19,303 nucleotides of DNA, taken from Desulfobacterales bacterium HSG17. GTDB lineage: Bacteria > Desulfobacterota > Desulfobacteria > Desulfobacterales > Desulfococcaceae. Under the pieces are notes generated by a model that saw nothing but the letters and a program-made list of their open reading frames with translations, ran no database searches and was not told the DNA's origin. Each line of letters starts with the position of its first letter. Positions within the stretch are counted from its first letter, which is position 1. The stretch is taken from assembly GCA_030377945.1 (NCBI GenBank), contig JAUCGD010000049.1, positions 1-19,303 on the forward strand, in the 5' to 3' direction. The translations under genes and the position numbers were made by a program. Below are positions 14,548 through 19,303 of the stretch, one piece after another.

Positions 14548-14837
14548 AGTACCTGTGCATAAATTTTATAACACTTTACCTGAACCCGCTGAACTCGTTC
14601 CTAGGCTCTGCCTCACTGCCATTAAGTTAAGGAATTAAAGGAGTGCCAAACTGAAAGTTTGGCAGTATTTTCTGAATTATTTCAGTATCCCAAACTTTCA
14701 GTTCGGGACTCCGCCACCCTTAACTTAATGACAGTGAGGCTCTGCCTCCTGCTCGTGAGGCAGAGCCTCACGGACTGCATTACGAGGCAGAGCCTCGTAA
14801 CGAGATAGAAAAAGTTATGAATATTTGATCAGGTACT
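14548..14837. mobile_element. 290-bp MITE-like element with TA target duplication
   Basis: Ends are inverted: AGTACCTG (14548-14555) and CAGGTACT (14830-14837), and both arms carry ATAAC a little further in. TA at 14546-14547 and again at 14838-14839 would be a target duplication, as for IS630/Tc1-mariner-type elements. The interior is stacked palindromes: 22-bp arms 14611-14632/14718-14739 with one mismatch, imperfect 25-bp arms 14640-14664/14688-14712, and the hairpins 14754-14772 and 14780-14800 (both centred on GAGGCAGAGCCTC). It carries no gene. Confidence 0.65.
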
Positions 14838-14839
14838 TA

Positions 14840-14921
14840 TTATACCCAGATAATGTGTGCAAAGCAACGGGATCTTTTCTATTAACTGGCACAGAATATT
14901 TTAAAAAAGGGCTAAATGATG
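14840..14921 (+). repeat. dispersed repeat copy A, right part
   Basis: Starts TTATACCCAGATAATGTGTG and continues through AACTGGCACAGAATA to a GGGCTAAATGAT end. It aligns base for base with copies B and C apart from scattered substitutions, and lies about 195 bases upstream of the first VapB-type gene. Confidence 0.75.
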
Positions 14922-15115
14922 AGCTATAAAAAGAGCAGCAGGATTAAATAGCAGAGATAAAGCCTTTTTATCTGATAAATCCTGTTTTGTATAAGCGTCA
15001 TTTATTCGAGTAGTTTCGTTCATTAACTCAGCCTTCATTAGTTTATTGATTGTTTTTCTTTTTTTTGATATAAACTCATAAAAAATAATTTTGCTGAAAT
15101 TTAGGAGAATCATAT

Positions 15116-15355
15116 ATGCAGGTAATAAGAAAAATAATAATACCATCTACACACCAGTTAAGTATAAAACTGCCAGATGAATTTTTGAATAAAAAAATTG
15201 AACTGCTTATTTTACCTTGTAACGATGACATAAAGCTGGCAGACTGTGATTGTCTGCCCGATCGACAGGCAAGACTAATGAAAATATATAATGAATCAAA
15301 TGGCAGGCTGCCTGAAAAATATAAATTTGACAGAGAAGAAGCACATGAAAGATAA
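15116..15355 (+). CDS. VapB-type antitoxin of the first PIN-toxin pair
   Basis: A 79-aa protein. The N-terminal half (VIRKIIIPSTHQLSIKLPDEFLNKKIELLILP) has the strand-rich, AbrB-like look of small antitoxins, and the C-terminus is charged (KYKFDREEAHER), as expected for the part that blocks the toxin. It overlaps the PIN gene by 11 bases, the usual coupled antitoxin-first order. TAGGAG eight bases before ATG is a good ribosome-binding site. The family was not identified beyond that; the call rests mainly on context. Confidence 0.75.
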   Translation: MQVIRKIIIPSTHQLSIKLPDEFLNKKIELLILPCNDDIKLADCDCLPDRQARLMKIYNESNGRLPEKYKFDREEAHER

Positions 15356-15755
15356 AACTTTTTTGGATACCAATATCCTGGTTTATTTTGTATCTGATAA
15401 TTTTCGGAAAAAGAATATTGCAAATGAAGTGCTGTCAGCAAATGAGGAAATTGTTATCAGCTCACAGGTGATTAATGAGTTTGTGGCTGTAACGATCAGA
15501 AAACATATTTTATCTTTCCCAGATGCGGTTAATTATGCAAATGAATTTATGGATATTTTCTGGTTCTCTGTCATTACCCGCCACACAATAAAACTTTCGT
15601 TTGATATCAGGCAAAGATATGGCTTTTCAACATGGGACAGTCTTATTATTGCATCAGCATTGGAAAACGACTGTTCTGTTTTATTCTCAGAAGATATGCA
15701 GGATGGGCAGGTTATAGAAAACAAGCTCAAAATAGTAAATCCTTTTAAAATTTGA
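15345..15755 (+). CDS. VapC-type PIN-domain ribonuclease toxin (first)
   Basis: A 136-aa PIN-domain protein, predicted Mg-dependent endoribonuclease that would cleave tRNA or rRNA. The four acidic residues of the active site are recognisable: Asp8 in FLDTNILVYF, Glu45 in VINEF, Asp98 in TWDSLIIASAL, and Asp117 in LFSEDMQDGQ. Length and order match VapC. The longer frame opens at 15291, but ATG 15345 is preferred because the PIN fold begins immediately after it and the antitoxin gene ends only 11 bases later. Confidence 0.92.
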   Translation: MKDKTFLDTNILVYFVSDNFRKKNIANEVLSANEEIVISSQVINEFVAVTIRKHILSFPDAVNYANEFMDIFWFSVITRHTIKLSFDIRQRYGFSTWDSLIIASALENDCSVLFSEDMQDGQVIENKLKIVNPFKI

Positions 15756-15993
15756 TAAATATATTTGGTTTATTTTTCTTGCCTGATGAGTCCTGAATCC
15801 ATATTTTTAATAAGCATTTTATAATGTAAGTTCATCCATATAAATTTAACTTTTGTTTTTGTAAGAAGTTTTTTGATTTCTGAAATTTTTTTGACGATCA
15901 AATAATTAACAAGCATCTGTCGTATGACGGTTATACGCCGACCAAGCGTGAACTGTTACACCATAGAAACACCAATAAACTGGACTTTTTTAA

Positions 15994-16025
15994 GGAGTGC
16001 CAAACTGAAAGTTTGGCAGTATTTT
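15994..16025. repeat. second copy of the TGCCAAACT palindrome
   Basis: TGCCAAACT-GAA-AGTTTGGCA (15998-16018) is a 9-bp perfect hairpin. The 32 bases 15994-16025 are identical to 14640-14671 inside the MITE-like element, so a part of that element also stands alone here. Confidence 0.7.
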
Positions 16026-16061
16026 AAATGCTTTTTGTTCAGCACGGGAATAAATTCCTGC

Positions 16062-16140
16062 GCTATTTTCTGTCGTCCCTGCGGGACTTAAATAACTGAT
16101 ATAACGTACCTGAAGTCCCAGAGGGACGACAGAAAATAGC
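16062..16140. repeat. 28-bp inverted repeat (REP/BIME-like)
   Basis: Arms 16062-16089 and 16113-16140 are reverse complements apart from two adjacent bases, with a 23-base loop. The stem includes TTTTCTGTCGTCCCT and its complement. CCCGG and CCGGG form an additional short hairpin just outside the right arm (16140-16159). No gene inside. Such GTCGTCCC-containing hairpins resemble dispersed REP-type repeats. Confidence 0.7.
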
Positions 16141-16215
16141 CCGGTATTTTAATGCCGGGTTAAACGATGATCATAACCCTTTTTTAGATTTTACCATAAA
16201 ATTTAAAGAGGATAC

Positions 16216-16350
16216 CCTTCAATAATCATTCAGAAAATTGCCTTTCATAATAATTTGTTGATCCTTTCCTGATTATACCCATATAATGTGTGCAAAGCAA
16301 AGGAATTTTTTCAAGTAACTGACACAGAATAGTTAAAAAAGGAGCAATGA
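16216..16350 (+). repeat. dispersed repeat copy B, uninterrupted
   Basis: The complete copy: CCTTCAATAATCATTCAG at the left, ATTATA-CCCA-TATAAT palindrome at 16270-16286, and the AAAAAAGGAGCAATGATT end. It has the sequence of both halves of copy A joined together. It lies between the two VapBC-type pairs. Confidence 0.75.
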
Positions 16351-16592
16351 TTTTTTTAAGGAGTGGAGCAAGAACAATTCTTTGCAGGTTGATTTGCACC
16401 CTGGGAAAAGATTGTTTATTTCTTTAGGTTTGATATCTTTGAGCATGTCATTAGCAATATTCTTTTTATTGATTATTATTATTTCTTTTGATAAAATTCA
16501 TGGTAATAATTGGTATTCTTCATTTGCCAGTTTACATATTTTAATAATTATTAAGCAACTATCAATTTTTTAATAAAATAAAGGGAGCAGTT

Positions 16593-16841
16593 ATGGAAAT
16601 TCAAACAACTATTAGAGAGCTTCCCCAAAGGATAAAAAGTCTGAATGTATCCCCGGAAACGTCCATACTGGTAATCATAGATGAATTAATGAATAGGAAA
16701 AAAATGGATACAAAGACTAACAAAAAGCCTTATTTACCTTTTCTGGACGAGGATATTTGGGATGATAGAAATGGCCCGGTGGATATTTCAGAAAACACTG
16801 ATTATTATATTTATGATCTGGACAACCCTCATGGCGAATAA
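16593..16841 (+). CDS. putative antitoxin of the second PIN-toxin pair
   Basis: An 82-aa protein with a helical N-terminus (IQTTIRELPQRIKSLNVSPETSILVIIDELMNRKK) and an acidic C-terminus containing DEDIWDDRNGPVDISENTDYYIYDLDN, which could wrap the basic face of the toxin. It does not look related to the first antitoxin. Its last 11 bases overlap the start of the PIN gene, the same overlap length as in the first pair. GGGAG five bases upstream of the ATG is a good ribosome-binding site. The antitoxin call rests on position. Confidence 0.72.
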   Translation: MEIQTTIRELPQRIKSLNVSPETSILVIIDELMNRKKMDTKTNKKPYLPFLDEDIWDDRNGPVDISENTDYYIYDLDNPHGE

Positions 16842-17238
16842 ATGGTTTATTGATACCGGCGCTTATTTTGCCCGTTTTTACAAGCGGGATCAATATCATT
16901 TGAATTCTGTGAATCTATGGAATCGTCTTGAAAATGAAGCTATAATAACGATTACCACCAATCACGTTTTAGACGAACTGGCAACTTTATTAGCCAGGCG
17001 TACCAGTTATGATTTTTCAAGCAGAAAGCTGGGAAAAATTTATAATTCTGATATTCGGATTGAGCGACCTTCTGAAAAGGATGAATTAAAGGCGTTAGAA
17101 TTTTTCCGTAAATATGCGGATCAGAAAATAAGTTTTACAGATTGTCTTTCATTCGTGGTTATGCATAAATTGTGGATCAGTCAGGTTTTTACTTTTGATA
17201 AACATTTTGAATATGCGGGTTTTGAAATTATTTCATAG
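16831..17238 (+). CDS. VapC-type PIN-domain ribonuclease toxin (second)
   Basis: A 135-aa PIN-domain protein. Active-site acidic residues: Asp8 in WFIDTGAYFA, Glu49 in VLDELATLL, Asp104 in SFTDCLSFVVM, and Asp123 in FTFDKHFEYAGF. The FTFDKHF ending is typical of VapC. Sequence similarity to the first toxin is limited to the fold motifs, so this is not a recent duplicate. The open frame extends back to 16762, but ATG 16831 puts the first catalytic Asp at residue 8, as in the other toxin. Confidence 0.9.
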   Translation: MANKWFIDTGAYFARFYKRDQYHLNSVNLWNRLENEAIITITTNHVLDELATLLARRTSYDFSSRKLGKIYNSDIRIERPSEKDELKALEFFRKYADQKISFTDCLSFVVMHKLWISQVFTFDKHFEYAGFEIIS

Positions 17239-17545
17239 TGTTTGAGAACAAAGGATTGTTCCATGCTTCGCATGAAGGAATAAGCACCTGTACTAAAATC
17301 CGTCAAAATTTTTTAACCATCTGATTACAGGTGTAGCCCGTTTTTCATTATCTTCTCCTCCATTTATTTCTTTTTACTGCTTATACCCATATAATGTGTG
17401 CAAAACAACAGGTTTTTTTATAGTAACTGGCAGAGAATAGTTGAAAAAGGGGCTAATATTTGAGACTGAGTACAATAAATGATGGAAAAATAGTCTAAAA
17501 AGTGCAATATAAATGAGGGGTAAGAGCTGAGTCCCCTCACGTATC
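17239..17545. other. intergenic interval between second TA pair and the insertion sequence
   Basis: No gene is seen. It contains a weak hairpin CACCTGTA/TACAGGTG (17285-17292 with 17326-17333, 33-base loop), dispersed repeat copy C (17381-17457), and a stem TGAGGGG/CCCCTCA (about 17513-17538) just before the helper ORF. The left boundary of the insertion sequence probably lies in 17458-17520 but no terminal repeat could be fixed because the right end is outside the window. Confidence 0.45.
17381..17457 (+). repeat. dispersed repeat copy C
   Basis: Starts TTATACCCATATAATGTGTG, identical to copy B for 20 bases, and follows it through TAGTAACTGGCAGAGAATAG to GGGGCTAAT. The left block found in copies A and B (CCTTCAATAATC...) is absent. 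Confidence 0.75.
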
Positions 17546-17574
17546 ATGCCAAGTACATCTGAAGGAACTCCTGA

Positions 17575-18162
17575 GCCAGAAACTATAAACTGAAAGTAAG
17601 AATTATTTTACCAGAACTTCTTCAAAAATCCAGTCTTTTTGATCTTCTCAACCGTATTGATATTGATATTGCTGAGAAAATCCGACTAAAAGGCTGCCCA
17701 TATTGCAATGGTCCTCTTCACTATGCAAAATATACCCGTAAACCAAGAGGCGGGCCAGAAGATATTCCAGATGAATACCTGATTCGATTTAGCCTCTGTT
17801 GTGGCAATTGCAGGCGTCGAACTTTACCCCCTTCATGTCTGTTCATGGGGCGCAGGGTATATTGGGGAGTTGTGATACTTGTTGTCCTGGCATTCAGACA
17901 AAATAATCCTGACTGTGCAAGTGCCAGAAAAATACAAGAGATATTTGGTATCTCAAGAGAGACCCTAAAAAGATGGATAGATTATTATCAAGATGTATTT
18001 CCAAATACTTCCAAATGGCAAAGACTCAGAAGCAGAATCATTTCAACAGTGAGCAATAGCGAACTGCCCGGTGGATTACTCAACTATTTTATTGGCTGTT
18101 TTAAATCAGCAGAGAAAGGAGTGATAGAATGCCTGAAGTTTTTGGCATCTGACAATATATAA
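17575..18162 (+). CDS. zinc-ribbon/HTH insertion-sequence helper ORF (DUF6431-like), no normal start
   Basis: An open frame of about 195 codons encoding an accessory protein of an insertion sequence. It has a probable zinc ribbon (GCPYCNGPLHY, then LCCGNCRRRTLPPSC), then FMGRRVYWGVVILVVLAFRQ and a helix-turn-helix (ARKIQEIFGISRETLKRWIDYYQ) presumably for DNA binding. This pattern recalls the DUF6431 proteins next to DDE transposases (from memory). There is no ATG, GTG or TTG between the frame's opening and the zinc ribbon. An ATG at 17546 in another frame encodes MPSTSEGTPEPETIN and stops at 17591, just as this frame begins, so a one-base indel or frameshift is likely. An internal ATG at 17845 would remove the zinc ribbon. 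Confidence 0.65.
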   Translation, partial: ARNYKLKVRIILPELLQKSSLFDLLNRIDIDIAEKIRLKGCPYCNGPLHYAKYTRKPRGGPEDIPDEYLIRFSLCCGNCRRRTLPPSCLFMGRRVYWGVVILVVLAFRQNNPDCASARKIQEIFGISRETLKRWIDYYQDVFPNTSKWQRLRSRIISTVSNSELPGGLLNYFIGCFKSAEKGVIECLKFLASDNI

Positions 18163-18300
18163 TCACTTAAAATGATGGTTAATTGTCTCACGCAAAAGAT
18201 GTACATTGATTTTGATTTTGATGCGGTATTTAATGCGGTCATACAAAGATTTTGATCCTTTCGAGGACAAAAATCATTACCCAAACAAAAGGACCGTAAA

Positions 18301-19303
18301 ATGACTAAAGAATCGACAAGTTCATCTGTTGCCTGGGCTCAATTCCGCTTTTCAATCATTGGCAGTCTCCTGTCAAGACCACCTGCAACAGGAGAACTGC
18401 GCAAACACCTCGAAGCATTGGCTGCTCAATCCTGGCGTCATCCACTTAAAGACAAATGGGTAACATTTGGTGTTTCAACAATTGAACGCTGGTACTACCG
18501 GGCTTTAAATTCCGATGACCCTATTTCTGCACTGGCTCGAAAAATTCGAACAGATGCAGGAAATTCAAAAGCAATCTCCCCGGCATTATTGTCTGCATTA
18601 AAGAGCCAATATGATAATTACCCTCACTGGAGTTACAAACTCCATTCCGATAATCTGACAGCACTGATTGGAGAGCAGTCCAAATTAGGTGATGCTCCAT
18701 CTTATTCATCTGTACTCAGGCGAATGAAACAAAGGGGATGGAATAAAAAGAAGTCCAAACGTCCCAACCAAACCCAGGGCCAGAAAAAGGCGGCCAAACG
18801 ACTTGAGCAATATGAAGTTCGAAGTTATGAGTCAGAATATGTCAACGCTCTATGGCATCTGGATTTCCATAAAGGACATCAACGAATAGTTGATATAAAC
18901 GGAAATTGGCATACACCTGTTGCATTGTGTGTACTGGATGACCGATCAAGACTGTGCTGCCATATTCAATGGTATCTTGCAGAAACGGCAGAAGTACTCA
19001 TTCATGGTTTGGGCCAGGCATTTCATAAAAGGGGACTACCTCGAGGTCTTATGACCGACAACGGTTCTGCAATGATTGCCCATGAGACAAAAAACGGACT
19101 TATGCGTCTTGGTATAGCTCATGAGACAACACTGCCATACAGTCCTTATCAAAATGGCAAGCAAGAATCCTTCTGGAGCCAGCTCGAAGGGCGTCTGATC
19201 AATATGCTCTCCAGGGTGGACAATTTGACACTTGAATTTTTGAATCACACGTCTCAAGCCTGGATAGAAATGGAATATAATCGTTCACGGCACGAAGAAA
19301 TTT
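18301..19303 (+). CDS. DDE (rve-type) transposase, cut by window end
   Basis: The frame from ATG 18301 stays open for 334 codons to the last base, so the C-terminus is missing. It is preceded by AAGGA at seven bases. The N-terminal part has a helix-turn-helix-like region (about 20-75, including VSTIERWYYRAL), then a basic linker (KKKSKRPNQTQGQKKAAKR). The catalytic integrase core has Asp188 in LWHLDFHKG, Asp253 in LMTDNGSAM and Glu289 in NGKQESFWSQLE, giving 35 residues between the second Asp and the Glu, the DD(35)E spacing of retroviral-integrase-like transposases. With the helper ORF just upstream it forms a two-ORF insertion sequence. The exact IS family is not assigned. Confidence 0.9.
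   Translation, partial: MTKESTSSSVAWAQFRFSIIGSLLSRPPATGELRKHLEALAAQSWRHPLKDKWVTFGVSTIERWYYRALNSDDPISALARKIRTDAGNSKAISPALLSALKSQYDNYPHWSYKLHSDNLTALIGEQSKLGDAPSYSSVLRRMKQRGWNKKKSKRPNQTQGQKKAAKRLEQYEVRSYESEYVNALWHLDFHKGHQRIVDINGNWHTPVALCVLDDRSRLCCHIQWYLAETAEVLIHGLGQAFHKRGLPRGLMTDNGSAMIAHETKNGLMRLGIAHETTLPYSPYQNGKQESFWSQLEGRLINMLSRVDNLTLEFLNHTSQAWIEMEYNRSRHEEI

Larger units (their letters stand above)
14166..15115. other. 950-bp gene-free interval: repeats, toxin remnant and MITE-like insertion
   Basis: Contains repeat copy D (14212-14258), a decayed BrnT-like gene (14294-14480), the split repeat copy A (14491-14545 and 14840-14921) and the palindrome-rich insertion between its halves. From 14922 to 15101 nothing clear is seen apart from a spurious antisense frame. 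Confidence 0.6.
15756..16592. other. 837-bp gene-free interval with three repeats
   Basis: Contains the small palindromic repeat at 15994-16025, the long inverted repeat at 16062-16140 and dispersed repeat copy B (16216-16350). No intact gene is supported. A 63-codon hydrophobic frame (16382-16573) is open but has no good start signal or recognisable sequence. Confidence 0.55.

Noticed and set aside
14880..14915. TGGCAC in the dispersed repeat as a possible sigma-54 promoter
   Set aside because: The required GC about 10 bases further on is absent in all copies, and copies B and C change the TGGCAC itself.
14901..15146. 81-codon minus-strand frame
   Set aside because: It overlaps the well-supported VapB-type start, has no recognisable domain and lies partly in repeat copy A.
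15076..15441. 121-codon minus-strand frame
   Set aside because: Antisense shadow of the VapBC-type pair, which has clear catalytic residues on the plus strand.
16382..16573. 63-codon hydrophobic plus-strand frame
   Set aside because: No nearby ribosome-binding site and no recognisable sequence; the AT-rich DNA gives such Ile/Leu/Phe frames by chance.
14212..17457. CRISPR array, suggested by regularly placed direct repeats
   Set aside because: Copies are 50-135 bases long, over 600 bases apart and separated by genes, so this is not a CRISPR.

Overview
This AT-rich window holds an extracellular-polysaccharide locus on the minus strand (165-11897), followed by a repeat-laden accessory region of toxin-antitoxin (TA) genes and an insertion sequence (11898-19303). 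The gene mix (GumC-type co-polymerase with separate tyrosine kinase, short Wza-type exporter beside an outer-membrane barrel, FecR-type periplasmic protein, DUF4388 domain) suggests a Gram-negative bacterium, probably a Desulfobacterota/deltaproteobacterial lineage. That placement is an inference from gene content and the density of palindromic repeats, not a phylogeny.

Polysaccharide locus, in transcription order (right to left). An initiation operon (11897-7158) encodes: a chimera of the membrane/nucleotide-binding half of a PglF/WbpM-type dehydratase joined to a DegT-type aminotransferase; a PglC/WbaP-type phosphoglycosyl transferase; and a complete membrane-bound NDP-sugar 4,6-dehydratase. 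Together these should make an NDP-4-amino-6-deoxy sugar and load a sugar phosphate on a polyprenol carrier. The operon ends at a good intrinsic terminator (7089-7122). The export operon starts at a predicted promoter (6920-6948): FecR-domain protein with a long Ala-rich helical region, outer-membrane beta-barrel, Wza-type exporter, GumC-type chain-length protein, and a BY-kinase with a DUF4388/PATAN-like domain inserted inside its catalytic domain. No glycosyltransferases, flippase or polymerase lie in the window, so the pathway must continue elsewhere.

Accessory region. A stand-alone AbiEii-like nucleotidyltransferase (12237-12899) has its own terminator. Then come a 29-bp-arm palindromic element, a CopG-like antitoxin, a RelE/ParE-type toxin with its antitoxin, and a decayed BrnT-like toxin remnant (minus strand). 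On the plus strand lie two VapBC-type modules. Four direct copies of a dispersed repeat lie between the TA modules, and one copy is split by a 290-bp MITE-like insertion. The window ends in an insertion sequence: a zinc-ribbon/HTH helper ORF without a normal start codon, and a DDE transposase open to the window edge.

Most striking: the dehydratase-aminotransferase chimera next to its apparent parent, the kinase with an inserted sensory-type domain, and the repeat-bounded TA array.
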